Of a stretch of DNA of 64,000 nucleotides, positions 10,161 to 18,936 are shown piece after piece. Position numbers and translations under genes: made by a program. Each line of letters begins with the position of its first letter. Position 1 is the stretch's first letter. Source of the DNA: Nostoc mirabile CHAB5784 (lineage in GTDB: Bacteria; Cyanobacteriota; Cyanobacteriia; Cyanobacteriales; Nostocaceae); assembly GCF_020829645.1 (NCBI RefSeq), contig NZ_JAIVFS010000010.1:88286-152285 (forward strand), read 5' to 3'. The notes below the pieces were generated by a model. It saw only the letters and a program-made list of their open reading frames with translations, searched no databases and was not told the origin of the DNA.

Positions 10161-10322
10161 TCAAGAGTTAGTTAGAAGTTAATCGATTTTGGATTTTAGA
10201 TTTTAAATTTTTTCTTCAATCCAAAATCCAAATCTAAAAATTGGCAAAGTTGAGGGTTAAGAGTCAAGAGTTAAGATTTTGACTTTAGACTCTTGACTTT
10301 TTGGCTTTTTTAGACAGTTCAA

Positions 10323-10805
10323 AAATACTAGGACTTACGCAAGAGTTACGGAATAACGTAAACACAAAGCGGTGAAGCAGCGCGGTCTTCTCACATTGGG
10401 AGACGATGCCGCGCATAGCGCAGCGTAAAGCCTTCTCTTCTTAGGCTGCGCCAACGGCATGGCAACGCTATGAGCGAGTCATCGAGCGTCTGGGGGTTTC
10501 CCCCATGAGCGACTGCTGTTAGCGCAGCGAAAGCGTTCGCGAGTGCGTCTCGTAGAGAGGTACGAGCGTCACCCGGAGGGCAAGCCGTCCGGCTACCACA
10601 GAGAAGCCAGTGCGCCCTTGCGGTTAAGAGACTTGAAGCAACTGGCGCGGCGCAGAGAAGCCAGTGCGCCCTTGCGGTTAAGAGACTTGTCCCTTGCGCG
10701 TCTCCCTGAATCCCAAAGGGAGAGGCTAGCGCCAAGGGAGAAGGAACTGGCGCGACACGGAGAAATAAGAGTTTGAGAGACATTTTGCGTAAGTCTTAAA
10801 TACTA
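10323..10805. mobile_element. MITE-like element with 11-bp inverted ends and 8-bp target duplication
   Basis: Inverted ends GACTTACGCAA (10332-10342) and TTGCGTAAGTC (10785-10795) bound about 460 bases with no transposase. The direct repeat AAATACTA flanks it at 10323-10330 and 10798-10805 and reads as a target duplication. The interior holds dispersed GC-rich repeats. The right-hand duplication contains the stop codon (CTA on plus, 10803-10805) of the aldo/keto reductase gene. Confidence 0.7.
10599..10689. repeat. direct repeat, two 37-bp copies with period 54
   Basis: The copies at 10599-10635 and 10653-10689 (starting CAGAGAAGCCAGTGCGCC) are identical by eye. They are separated by AAGCAACTGGCGCGGCG. 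A related copy occurs at 50116-50183. Short open frames across this stretch are a by-product of the repeat. Confidence 0.85.
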
Positions 10806-11750
10806 CAGCCAAGGACGACTAACTTGTTCTAATTCTCCAATTTCATCGTCGCTCAATCTCCAGCCCAAAGCACCAGCATTCTGACGCACCTGTTCGGCCG
10901 TCTTCACTCCAGCAATAGGAATAACGTTCCCCTGAGCAATTAACCAGTTGAGAGCAACTTGGGCAGGAGTGCGATCGTATTTTTCTCCGAACTTGCGTAG
11001 CAAAGATATAACTGGGGCAATTTTTTGCAGCCCTTCTTTCTTAAATCGCGGGTCTATTTTCCTCGCACCAGTGGGGGTTTCAGTACTATCAATACTGTAC
11101 TTCCCTGTAAGTAATCCCTGTGCTAGAGGACTATAAGCCAAAATAGTCACACCCAACTCACGGGCAGTTGCTATAATACCTTTGCTTTCAACTTGACGAG
11201 TGAGTAAAGAATAGCGCACTTGGTTCACAGCCAAAGGCACTCCCCGGGCCGCCAATATTTGATGCGCGTCCCGCATTTGCTCTGCTGAGTAATTGCTCAC
11301 ACCGACTGTAGCAATTCTGCCCCGCTTCACTTCATCCGCTAGGGCATTCATCAGAGTTTCTTGGCTTAAAAAGAAGGCAAAAGGCCAATGCACTTGATAC
11401 AGGGCGATTCGTTCAAGTTGTAGGCGTTTGAGACTCTCTGTTAAAGCATCAGAGACGGATTGGGCTGTAAATCGCCACGGTACAGGGCCAAATTTTGTGG
11501 CTATTTGCACAGGTTGTTGTGTCTGTTGCAGAAATTGTCCCAAAAATTTCTCGCTCTTTCCCATTCCGTAGATTTCGGCAGTATCAAAGAAGGTAACACC
11601 AGCCTCTAAGGCTGCTGTAAAGGCTTCTTGTAACTGTTCTGGCCCGTAGGCACTGCCATAATTCCAAAACAGTTTATCACCCCAAGCCCAAGTGCCTATG
11701 CACAAGGGTGTAACAGATGGGCCATTTTGCCCCAATGTGATGGTTTCCAC
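10803..11750 (-). CDS. aldo/keto reductase
   Basis: The 315-residue NADPH-dependent aldo/keto reductase has a TIM-barrel fold. The N-terminal ITLGQNGPSVTPLCIGTWAWGD, the catalytic-tetrad region FFDTAEIYGMGKSE (Asp and Tyr), and the later catalytic Lys (ATKFGP) and His (QVHWP) are present. The C-terminus with PIAGVKTAEQ (cofactor phosphate binding) is complete. The likely substrate is unknown. The stop codon lies exactly inside the direct repeat that borders the MITE-like element, so the insertion seems to have just spared the coding region. Confidence 0.92.
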   Translation of the reverse strand: METITLGQNGPSVTPLCIGTWAWGDKLFWNYGSAYGPEQLQEAFTAALEAGVTFFDTAEIYGMGKSEKFLGQFLQQTQQPVQIATKFGPVPWRFTAQSVSDALTESLKRLQLERIALYQVHWPFAFFLSQETLMNALADEVKRGRIATVGVSNYSAEQMRDAHQILAARGVPLAVNQVRYSLLTRQVESKGIIATARELGVTILAYSPLAQGLLTGKYSIDSTETPTGARKIDPRFKKEGLQKIAPVISLLRKFGEKYDRTPAQVALNWLIAQGNVIPIAGVKTAEQVRQNAGALGWRLSDDEIGELEQVSRPWL

Positions 11751-12023
11751 GGTTGCAAAATTTAGTTTATTTACATTTCTTTACTTTTATAGTGTATCGT
11801 TACAGCGCGATCGCCACCATTTTGCCGCAATTGTTGTTGTGCGACGCCGTAAGCGTTGCGTTAGCGAGTATTCGAGCGTCATAGCCCGCACTTCTCTACG
11901 AGACGCTGCGCGAACGACAAGCTACTTCGACTGCGCTCAGTACAAGTCAGTGACCATCGTAGACATCGCGCTTTGCCTAAAGATTTACAAATTACACCTG
12001 ACAATATATCTATTTTCAGAATT
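11751..12023. other. repeat-rich spacer
   Basis: This region upstream of the aldo/keto reductase holds GC-rich dispersed repeat sequence around 11835-11960 (segments such as GCGTTGCGTTAGCGAG and CTACGAGACGCTGCGCG). It shows no support for a gene; the open frame across it changes composition abruptly. Confidence 0.6.
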
Positions 12024-12046
12024 AAGGGAGGCTCATAACCTCCCTT
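12024..12046. terminator. 8-bp hairpin, possible terminator
   Basis: AAGGGAGG (12024-12031) pairs with CCTCCCTT (12039-12046) around a 7-base loop. TTTT follows on the plus strand and TTAATT on the minus strand. It lies 30 bases beyond the stop of the minus-strand gene at 12076 and may terminate it. Confidence 0.5.
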
Positions 12047-12075
12047 TTATAACAGTTGAGTGTATTTACTTATAT

Positions 12076-12300
12076 TTATGAATTAGATGATTTATCCTGC
12101 TTGGCTTTTTTGATTAATTCCATGTAGACATTAATCTCATTAATTTCTACGTCATGCTCAACTTTGGTTACTTTCCATTTCTCCTTTTTTAGGTAAACTT
12201 CCTCTCCTACTCTGGGAATAAATTGGAGATCATAGAACTTTTTGAGAAAATCTTTTTGGTTTTCTTCCCATAATATTACTTTGGCTGATTCTTTACTCAT
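12076..12300 (-). CDS. hypothetical protein, 74 aa
   Basis: I do not recognise this small charged soluble protein. It is rich in Lys and Glu, with a central segment RVGEEVYLKKEKWKVTKV that looks like paired beta strands, and a lysine-rich C-terminus. A plausible ribosome site (AAAAAGG, 8 bases before ATG) and a hairpin after the stop support it as a real gene. Its neighbours (VapBC-like pair, fragments) suggest accessory content. Confidence 0.55.
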   Translation of the reverse strand: MSKESAKVILWEENQKDFLKKFYDLQFIPRVGEEVYLKKEKWKVTKVEHDVEINEINVYMELIKKAKQDKSSNS

Positions 12301-12436
12301 TGCTTATGCCTTTTTGGTTACTAGATGAAGGTAAGTAGTTTGATGACATATATACGGCAAGTTTATCTTACTAATTCAAGGGAATAGCGTAGTTAAAACC
12401 ACATTTTCACAATGTTTCAACTGACCTGTGTAATGA

Positions 12437-12844
12437 TCACAAAGACCACAATTCCAGACTCTTGAACCAACTCAAATCTCTGTAATCTAATGTCCAAACA
12501 CTAGCGTCATAAAGTTGAGCTACCGCTACAACAGAGGCATCCTCTAAAGTTCCTTGCCAGTCTGGTATCTGGCGAACCATGCTGTAAATCTCCTGAAACA
12601 TTTCCATGCTCACTGGTACAGTCACTGTGTTCTCACTAATGACGCCTAGTGCAGTCATTGCAACACGGCTCGATTGTTCTCGTAGCACAAACTTGTAAAC
12701 TTCAAACAGCACTGGTAGAGGGGTTAGAACCTCACCAAACAACGCTGGTAACTTACTAAAACCCGCTTTGCATTCCTGATGGTAGTCATCTTGGACAGAA
12801 ACCAGGGCAATCAGGGGGCCTGCATCCAAAACGAGACGCTTCAT
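12437..12844 (-). CDS. PIN-domain ribonuclease toxin (VapC-like)
   Basis: This 135-residue PIN domain shows the N-terminal VLDAGPLIAL strand with the first catalytic Asp (D7), a mid-protein Glu (LFEVYK), a conserved Asp in TLEDASVVAVAQ and the last acidic site in VWTLDYRD. PIN toxins cleave RNA with divalent metal. The gene overlaps the upstream antitoxin by four bases (ATGA), the usual VapBC coupling in which the antitoxin is translated first. The specific RNA target cannot be seen. Confidence 0.85.
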   Translation of the reverse strand: MKRLVLDAGPLIALVSVQDDYHQECKAGFSKLPALFGEVLTPLPVLFEVYKFVLREQSSRVAMTALGVISENTVTVPVSMEMFQEIYSMVRQIPDWQGTLEDASVVAVAQLYDASVWTLDYRDLSWFKSLELWSL

Positions 12845-13056
12845 CCTTGTATCAAATAGTCTTCATTAACTGAAGCGTCTGTAGGAGCATTTTCCACGAT
12901 TCCTGCCAGCGATAGTAGCCTTGAACCATTTTTGGGGCGCAACTTTTCCGCTAGTGCTGCCTGTACAACACTTGATGGGTTTTGCTCTGGGTGATCTTTT
13001 AAGTATTGGTCAAGTTGTGTCCACAACTCATCAGGAATATAGAGTGTCCGTTTCAT
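12841..13056 (-). CDS. ribbon-helix-helix-type antitoxin (VapB-like)
   Basis: This 71-residue protein begins MKRTLYIPDELWTQLDQYLK, the beta strand and first helix of a ribbon-helix-helix DNA-binding fold, followed by PSSVVQAALAEKL. Its C-terminal 30 residues would bind and neutralise the PIN toxin encoded next to it with a 4-base overlap. It probably represses its own promoter just upstream (13057-13110). Confidence 0.8.
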   Translation of the reverse strand: MKRTLYIPDELWTQLDQYLKDHPEQNPSSVVQAALAEKLRPKNGSRLLSLAGIVENAPTDASVNEDYLIQG

Positions 13057-13110
13057 TTTATTAGCCTCTGAAGGTACAACACTAGTTGTACTCTCATTGT
13101 AGTTGCTGGG

Positions 13111-13467
13111 GTGCGATCGCTATATAAAGATTGCGTTGAAGGGGAGCTTCGCTTATTGAAACCCCCTCAGTTTGAAACTGAATCGATAGTTTACCGTTAC
13201 CTCATTGCAGCTTGGACAAGATTTATGGGAGGTAAACTTCCCAATGGAGCTTTACCAAAAGAGGTTAGAATTGAAAAGAATAAGGTTTACTATACTCTTC
13301 CTCGAACTCAATTGCAGCTTTTAGATTCCCTTTTCCATAGTCTTGAAAATGGTTCTGCTTTAATGATTAACCTTCAACAAGGAAATTTAACTATTGAAAC
13401 TTCAGTAGCTCTGAGTTGGAATAATTTTAAGCTTCCAAATCTGCTTCAACTTCTGAATATCAAATAG
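13111..13467 (+). CDS. hypothetical protein, 118 aa (possibly truncated)
   Basis: I do not recognise it. The frame starts with a GTG inside a HIP1 octamer (GTGCGATCGC), with no clear ribosome site, so the N-terminus is uncertain and the gene may be a remnant. The middle (TRFMGGKLPNGALPKEVRIEKNKVYYTLPR) looks folded, and the C-terminus is leucine-rich. It is divergent from the VapBC-like pair, in a region with other gene fragments. Confidence 0.4.
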   Translation: MRSLYKDCVEGELRLLKPPQFETESIVYRYLIAAWTRFMGGKLPNGALPKEVRIEKNKVYYTLPRTQLQLLDSLFHSLENGSALMINLQQGNLTIETSVALSWNNFKLPNLLQLLNIK

Positions 13468-13508
13468 GCATATCTTAATCTGTCATATTTTGGTGCGATC
13501 GCTCTGGA

Positions 13509-13575
13509 AACCATGAAAGGGCAATTGAGGATTTTAATCAAGCTCTCCTCATTTTGCAAAAATATGACAACAGAT
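13509..13575 (+). pseudogene. TPR-repeat gene remnant (left piece)
   Basis: The plus-strand frame reads NHERAIEDFNQALLILQKYD, which has the spacing of a tetratricopeptide repeat helix pair. No start or complete ORF goes with it. A second TPR-like piece lies at 14481-14546, so the DUF2887-type gene between them may sit inside an old TPR gene. Confidence 0.4.
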
Positions 13576-13589
13576 ATAGAATGTCCATT

Positions 13590-14418
13590 CTATGTGTTTT
13601 GTTGTATGGCAAGCTGGACAGCTTCTATATCAACATTGAGATGTTGAGCAATCTGCTCCATACTCATCCCTGTTTTTAGTAACAGAGGCACCGTAAGTTT
13701 CAGCATTTCAGCTTCCCGTTCTTCTCGACCCTCTTCTCGACCTTCTTCTCGACCTTCTTCTCGTCCCTCGGCTTTCGCTTCCTGATAAACCCTTGTTTGC
13801 TCCAAAGTCAGTCCCAGCATAGCTTCAACTTCCTCTCTACTCAACGAAGAAAACTTATAAACGGCGATTGTGGTTATGATATCTAGTATTTCGTTTTTCG
13901 GCAGTGTGTCCGTTGACTCTAATTTTACTTGCTCAATCAATTGCTTTGCTTGCTCTGCCATCACTTCATCCGATGCTAGAGTTAACTGCATCAAGTTGAT
14001 GCCTATTGGCTGCTGATTAGTCGCGCCTAACTCATCTAAATAGATTCGCTGCACTTGGTCGCTGTTGAGAAATATTCGATGAGTTTTTTGATCGCTTGGT
14101 TCCAGAGAGCGTGATGAAAAAATTACCACACAGAACCACTCATCGTACTGAGAACGATTGCGGTTCAGGTACATCAGGGACTCGGTAAAAAACCGATGGT
14201 AGAGGGCTTCATCTCTTTGGAATTGAACTTCAGCAAAAAAGATCACCCTGGATATTGTATCCTCTGGAGGTAAAAACACACCATCGATGCGAAAAGCGGT
14301 TTCTTTGACTTCAACTGATTCAAAGCGATAGTTTTGCCCTTGCAGAGGACGATTATCAACCAGTTCAAAGAGTAACCCAGGAAAGCGCTTAAAAATTTGA
14401 TAGTAAATGGAGTCTCAT
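13590..14418 (-). pseudogene. Rpn/DUF2887-type nuclease-like gene, frameshifted at its start
   Basis: The longest frame starts at the GTG at 14279 (229 aa), but coding similarity continues upstream in the same frame for about 45 codons (IYYQIFKRFPGLLFELVDN through VKETAFRIDG). This is the normal N-terminus of this family of PD-(D/E)XK recombination-promoting-nuclease-like proteins. The natural ATG (14418-14416) is out of frame: the frame meets TGA (14417-14415) that overlaps it, so one base has been gained or two lost at codon 2-3. The C-terminus has an EEGREEGREEGREE repeat and the MSMEQIAQHLNV helix typical of the family. Confidence 0.75.
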
Positions 14419-14480
14419 TTCACTACTTCATCCTAAAATTCTCTCGTTATCCGTAGGCGTAGCCCGTCGTAGACATCGCG

Positions 14481-14546
14481 GATTACGACCAAGCCATAAA
14501 GATTAATCCTAACTTGGCTGAAGCTTATGCTAATCGAGGTGTATAA
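14481..14546 (+). pseudogene. TPR-repeat gene remnant (right piece)
   Basis: The plus-strand frame reads DYDQAIKINPNLAEAYANRG and stops at TAA (14544-14546). This is the classical TPR consensus. It has no start of its own; the bases before it (about 14450-14480) are dispersed-repeat sequence. Confidence 0.6.
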
Positions 14547-14671
14547 TTGCTCGCCAAATAACTGCGATCGCATCGCAACTTCCACTTTTCGTTCGCTGAT
14601 TTTGAGCGGGTAGGGTTTATCTTTATTTAAAGAGAGAGATTAAATCCTATAAAGCATACGAAAAAGTAGCT

Positions 14672-16105
14672 ATGGCAAGCGGTGAAATATTTGATACCCA
14701 AACAAAATCCCTATCTGTGCCAAAGGTAAACCTGCTGACCATGTTCCGGCTGGGTTTATTTCAGATGGGGTTGAGCATGATGTCCATTTTGACTCTGGGG
14801 GTACTCAACAGAGTCATGATTCAAGAAATAGCAATTCCAGCAACGCTAGTCTCAGTAATTCTAGCACTGCCTTTATTTGTTGCTCCTTCGCGTGTCTGGT
14901 TCGGCCAGATTTCCGATGCCAAGCCTTTATGGGGATACCACCGCACAGCTTATGTTTGGGTGGGCGCGGCAATATTTGCGATCGCAGCCTTTTTAGCAGT
15001 ACAAGTAATGTGGCAGATGAATGTTGCTGGAAATAGTGCAGGTACTTGGGTATGGACAACCCAAACAATCGGCTGGACAGGTCTTTTAGCTTTAGTTTTC
15101 GCTATATACGGTCTAGGGATTTGTGCTAGCGGTACTGCTTTTGCTGCTTTGTTGGTGGATATATCTGAAGAAGATAACCGTTCTAAAGTAGTCGGTGTGG
15201 TTTGGTCGATGCTAATGGTGGGGATTATTGTTGGGGCAATTATTAGTGCCAGCTTGCTGAAACAGTTAACGCCAGAAGCAACCGTAGAAACCTTGCAGCC
15301 AGCAATCAACAGATTGTTTACTATCGTCCCAGCAATTGTATTTGGTTTAGCGATCGCAGCCACATTCGGCGTAGAAAAAAAGTACTCTCAATACTTAACC
15401 CGTTCCACACTGGTGAACCGGGAAGACAGCATTACTCTAGGCAATGCTTGGAAAATCTTGACAGCTAGCCCACAAACAGGTATATTTTTCACCTTTTTAC
15501 TGGTGATGACTATCAGTTTATTTATGCAAGACCCGATTTTGGAACCTTATGCGGGTCAAGTGTTTAAAATGCCCCTAGCGGAAAGTACCAAATTAAATAT
15601 TTTTTATGGAACGGGTCTACTGATTGCCTACGGCGTTACGGGCTTTTTCATTGTGCCACGATTAGGTAAGCGCAGAACTGCACGTCTAGGCTGTATGTTG
15701 GTAGCATTCTGTGCAATATTGCTGGGTATATCAGGATTTACAGCTAATGCAGCAGTTCTCAAACTAGGTTTGGTCTTATTTGGTTTAGCCACAGGTTTCT
15801 TAACAACGGCAGCAATTAGTTTGATGTTGGATCTCACCGCAGCAGAAGCCGCAGGTACGTTTATTGGGGCATGGGGATTAGCGCAGTCCCTTTCTAGAGG
15901 TGTGGCGGTAGTAATCGGAGGTACAGTTTTGGATGTTGGACGCAAGTTTTTACCAAGCCTAGAGTTAGCTTATGGACTGGTATTCGTTCTAGAAGCCGTG
16001 GGAATGGTACTATCGATTTGGTTTCTGAATCGGGTGAACATCACAGAATTTCAAACAAGTACAAAGCAAGCGATCGCTTCAGTTTTGGAAAGCGATTTAG
16101 ACTAA
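14672..16105 (+). CDS. BCH/PucC-family major facilitator (LhaA-type pigment carrier)
   Basis: This 477-residue membrane protein has about 12 hydrophobic segments and the PucC-family N-terminus (VNLLTMFRLGLFQMGLSMMSI, then LNRVMIQE and PSRVWFGQISD). In purple bacteria PucC and LhaA assist light-harvesting complex assembly, possibly by delivering bacteriochlorophyll; cyanobacterial homologues are thought to handle chlorophyll or bilin proteins. The length is normal. The next gene is 48 bases downstream, separated by TGACTAA repeats. The specific substrate is not determined. Confidence 0.88.
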   Translation: MASGEIFDTQTKSLSVPKVNLLTMFRLGLFQMGLSMMSILTLGVLNRVMIQEIAIPATLVSVILALPLFVAPSRVWFGQISDAKPLWGYHRTAYVWVGAAIFAIAAFLAVQVMWQMNVAGNSAGTWVWTTQTIGWTGLLALVFAIYGLGICASGTAFAALLVDISEEDNRSKVVGVVWSMLMVGIIVGAIISASLLKQLTPEATVETLQPAINRLFTIVPAIVFGLAIAATFGVEKKYSQYLTRSTLVNREDSITLGNAWKILTASPQTGIFFTFLLVMTISLFMQDPILEPYAGQVFKMPLAESTKLNIFYGTGLLIAYGVTGFFIVPRLGKRRTARLGCMLVAFCAILLGISGFTANAAVLKLGLVLFGLATGFLTTAAISLMLDLTAAEAAGTFIGAWGLAQSLSRGVAVVIGGTVLDVGRKFLPSLELAYGLVFVLEAVGMVLSIWFLNRVNITEFQTSTKQAIASVLESDLD

Positions 16106-16153
16106 AGTGTATGGGACAAATGACTAATGACTAATGACTAATGACTAATAACC

Positions 16154-16960
16154 ATGAATGATTTTTGGACAACAATTCTAGATTTTGCCCAAATTACCAC
16201 TACCAGAGTGGGCAAGCAGCTAATGCAAGATTTTGGGAAAGTACAGGCTGACCAAAAAGCTGATGGTAGTTTGGTGACGCAAGCAGATAAATGGGCGGAT
16301 CAGGAAATTCGAGATGCGATCGCTTCTAGTTTCCTTGGCTACGGCATTTTGAGCGAAGAGAGCGATCAGTCATTTCCCGGTACTGAGTGGTGCTGGGTAA
16401 TTGATCCTCTAGATGGTACAACCAACTTCACACGCGGTATTCCTCTCTGGACAATATCTCTAGGTTTACTGTATCGAGGTACACCCATTTTTGGTTATGT
16501 TTACGCACCAACCTTGAATCAAGCTTTTCATGGTTTCTGGGCAGGTTCATCTGGTTTAGCAACACCAACAGGAGCATTTCTCAACAACCACCCCATCCAC
16601 ACTAGTATAGATAGTCCCAGCAACAATCACTTTTTTAACCTCTGTTCCCGTAGCACCGCAGTTATTCAAAACGGCTTTCCCTGCAAAATTCGCATGTTGG
16701 GTGTGGCTAGCTATAACTTTTTGACAGTTGCCACTGCGGCTACTCTGGGTGGTATTGAGGCGACACCAAAAGTTTGGGACTTAGCGGGGGCTTGGGTAAT
16801 TGTCCAGGCTGCTGGTGGGGTATGGTCATCGCTTAAATCAGAACCATTTCCGTTGTCACCCGGAGAAGATTACAGCGATCGCTCTTTTCCCACCCTTGTA
16901 GTTAGTCGCCCCGAATTAATTCCGGTATTTCAACCTTTTCTCGAAGGCGTAAAAATTTAA
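16154..16960 (+). CDS. inositol monophosphatase family phosphatase
   Basis: The 268-residue metal-dependent sugar phosphatase has the family motifs: the metal-binding Glu in GILSEES, WVIDPLDGTTNFTRG (Asp pair and Thr) and WDLAGAWVIVQAAGG near the C-terminus. Substrates could be inositol phosphate, histidinol phosphate or another sugar phosphate; the sequence does not decide. It lies just after the PucC-like gene behind a short TGACTAA array. Confidence 0.9.
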   Translation: MNDFWTTILDFAQITTTRVGKQLMQDFGKVQADQKADGSLVTQADKWADQEIRDAIASSFLGYGILSEESDQSFPGTEWCWVIDPLDGTTNFTRGIPLWTISLGLLYRGTPIFGYVYAPTLNQAFHGFWAGSSGLATPTGAFLNNHPIHTSIDSPSNNHFFNLCSRSTAVIQNGFPCKIRMLGVASYNFLTVATAATLGGIEATPKVWDLAGAWVIVQAAGGVWSSLKSEPFPLSPGEDYSDRSFPTLVVSRPELIPVFQPFLEGVKI

Positions 16961-17170
16961 TATAATAATTTATTGTCTATCTGAAAACACTAATTTTGTT
17001 AACCAGCCTAGTGAGCGGCGACATAGCCAAAATTAAAGTAAACAAAGTCCTAGTCAGATAGAGAAATAAAGCTGGTAATAATCCTGATTTTAGTGCAATA
17101 ACAGTGTAGCGACTAATTTAAGTACAGTTGTGGCTTCCAGCACACTACTTAATTTAGGATAAATAATTTT

Positions 17171-17740
17171 ATGTTGTCTAATCTAGATTTAATTCGAGAG
17201 TTTGTGCAAAACTCTATTCAGAAAAAAGAAGTTTTGTTGTCAAATCCTGCTTTGACAGCGCAAACAGTCTATAACACCAACCAACTGATAGCAAAAGCCG
17301 AAGGTGTGATTGCCACCGTCCAACTATCTAAGACACTATCTGAATTCTCAATTTCTCCAAAATCATCCCAGTGGGAATTGATAAATCAGGCATTAGCAGA
17401 ATATAGTTATCTCCTCAAAGGAGAAGTAGATAGTCGGGGTTTCTATCAGTATCAATACTGCGAAGTTCCTAAAGGCTATGAGATGCACTGTACTAAATCT
17501 GTGCTTCTATGGCGGGCTTGGTGGAAATATCGCAAGTATACTTCAAGACAAGGGATTCCGTTGGAACTTCTGATTAGAAAACGGGATTCATGGTATCCAA
17601 TTAGAGATTTAGTTATTAGCGACGGACTTCTTTATATCAAAACTTTAGGAAGTGAGATAGCACTTGACTCAGACGACCTGGTTACTTGGTTAAGCAAAAT
17701 TGATATCAAAATTAAAGAAATACCTACTACAGAGACATAG
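17171..17740 (+). CDS. hypothetical protein, 189 aa
   Basis: I do not recognise it. It looks soluble, with a helical N-terminal half (about 1-75, including LIAKAEGVIATVQLSKTL) and an aromatic, basic C-terminal half (LLWRAWWKYRKY, then strands ending EIALDSDDLVTWL). No signal peptide or membrane segment is visible. The ATG follows TTAGGATAAATAATTTT. The frame shows normal codon use, so it is probably a real lineage-specific gene. Confidence 0.6.
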   Translation: MLSNLDLIREFVQNSIQKKEVLLSNPALTAQTVYNTNQLIAKAEGVIATVQLSKTLSEFSISPKSSQWELINQALAEYSYLLKGEVDSRGFYQYQYCEVPKGYEMHCTKSVLLWRAWWKYRKYTSRQGIPLELLIRKRDSWYPIRDLVISDGLLYIKTLGSEIALDSDDLVTWLSKIDIKIKEIPTTET

Positions 17741-17851
17741 GTGTGGGTAGAACCATACATTTGTTTGTACGCCAATACAACCGATTGATTTTTTTGTAAA
17801 GATTTTTGAAAGTGGTATGACAAAATAATTAGGCAAAGGACGTGAAGAGAA

Positions 17852-18808
17852 ATGAAAGGACTTTGGCTCGAAAACAACCAGTTGCAACTACGCACGGATA
17901 TTTCCATTCCTAAACCACCACAGGGAGAAGCTTTGGTGCGCGTCTTGCGTGCAGGTATATGTAACACTGACCTGGAACTACTTAGAGGCTACTATCCTTA
18001 CACTGGTATTTTAGGGCATGAATTTGTCGGTGTCGTTGAACAAGGGCCAGAACATTTAGTTAACCAGCGCGTAGTTGGAGAAATCAACGCTGTGTGTGGG
18101 CATTGTCAGTTTTGTCGCAGAGGACAACCAACTCACTGCGAAAATCGCACAGTTCTAGGTATTGTCAACCGGAATGGAGCCTTTGGTGAATATCTCTGTT
18201 TGCCGGTGGAGAACTTACATTTAGTACCTGATAATGTGCCAACAGAAGTAGCAACATTTACCGAACCTATAGCAGCAGCTTTAGAAATTCAGCAGCAAGT
18301 GTCATTGCATCCAAATGATCGGGTGCTAGTGGTTGGAGATGGCAAACTAGGGCAGTTAGTAGCCCAGACACTTGCCTTAACTGGCTGTGAACTTTTAGCT
18401 GTGGGGCGTCATCGAAACAAACTGGCTAATTTAGAGGCACGGGGGATCAAAACGAGTCTAGCCGACACTGTTACAGATGGATATTTTGATATCTCAGTAG
18501 AATGCACTGGCAACCCAGAAGGATTTGCGATCGCCCGTCGCGCCCTACGTCCCCGTGGTACATTAGTGCTTAAAAGTACTTATGCAGGCAACCTCAGCCT
18601 GGATGCTTCCTCATTAGTAGTGGATGAAATCACTCTCATCGGCTCCCGTTGTGGCCCCTTTCCCCCAGCCCTCCAGTTGCTAGCCAGAGGACAAGTTGAT
18701 GTGCAACCTCTGATTCAGGCTTCATACCCCCTCATTGAAGGGCTTGCGGCTTTTGAACACGCTCAGAGTCGCGGTGTTTTGAAGATATTGTTAGAGATTG
18801 GTCAATAG
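17852..18808 (+). CDS. zinc-dependent alcohol dehydrogenase-like (MDR) protein
   Basis: The 318-residue medium-chain dehydrogenase/reductase has the catalytic zinc region RAGICNTDLELLRGYYPYTGILGHEFVG (Cys and GHE), a structural-zinc cluster AVCGHCQFCRRGQPTHC (four Cys), and a Rossmann domain with VLVVGDGKLGQL. It is shorter than typical alcohol dehydrogenases (about 340-350). The substrate is unknown; threonine-dehydrogenase-like or polyol oxidation are options. A GCATTGG heptamer array begins directly after the stop. Confidence 0.88.
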   Translation: MKGLWLENNQLQLRTDISIPKPPQGEALVRVLRAGICNTDLELLRGYYPYTGILGHEFVGVVEQGPEHLVNQRVVGEINAVCGHCQFCRRGQPTHCENRTVLGIVNRNGAFGEYLCLPVENLHLVPDNVPTEVATFTEPIAAALEIQQQVSLHPNDRVLVVGDGKLGQLVAQTLALTGCELLAVGRHRNKLANLEARGIKTSLADTVTDGYFDISVECTGNPEGFAIARRALRPRGTLVLKSTYAGNLSLDASSLVVDEITLIGSRCGPFPPALQLLARGQVDVQPLIQASYPLIEGLAAFEHAQSRGVLKILLEIGQ

Positions 18809-18810
18809 TG

Positions 18811-18870
18811 ATTGGACATTGGGCATTGGGCATTGGGCATTGGGCATTGGGCATTGGGCATTTGACATTG
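18811..18870. repeat. GCATTGG heptamer array
   Basis: About seven units of GCATTGG follow the dehydrogenase stop. Two open frames across the array on the plus strand are repeat artefacts. Confidence 0.9.
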
Positions 18871-18936
18871 AGAATGCTTATTCTTCTCTACTCCTCTGTT
18901 TCCCCTGCTCCCCACTTCCCACTCCCTACTCCCCAA

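Noticed and set aside
10391..10783. Long open frames on both strands inside the 10.6-kb repeat region
   Set aside because: They are produced by direct repeats and GC-rich dispersed repeats within the MITE-like element; translations are repetitive and have no start signal.
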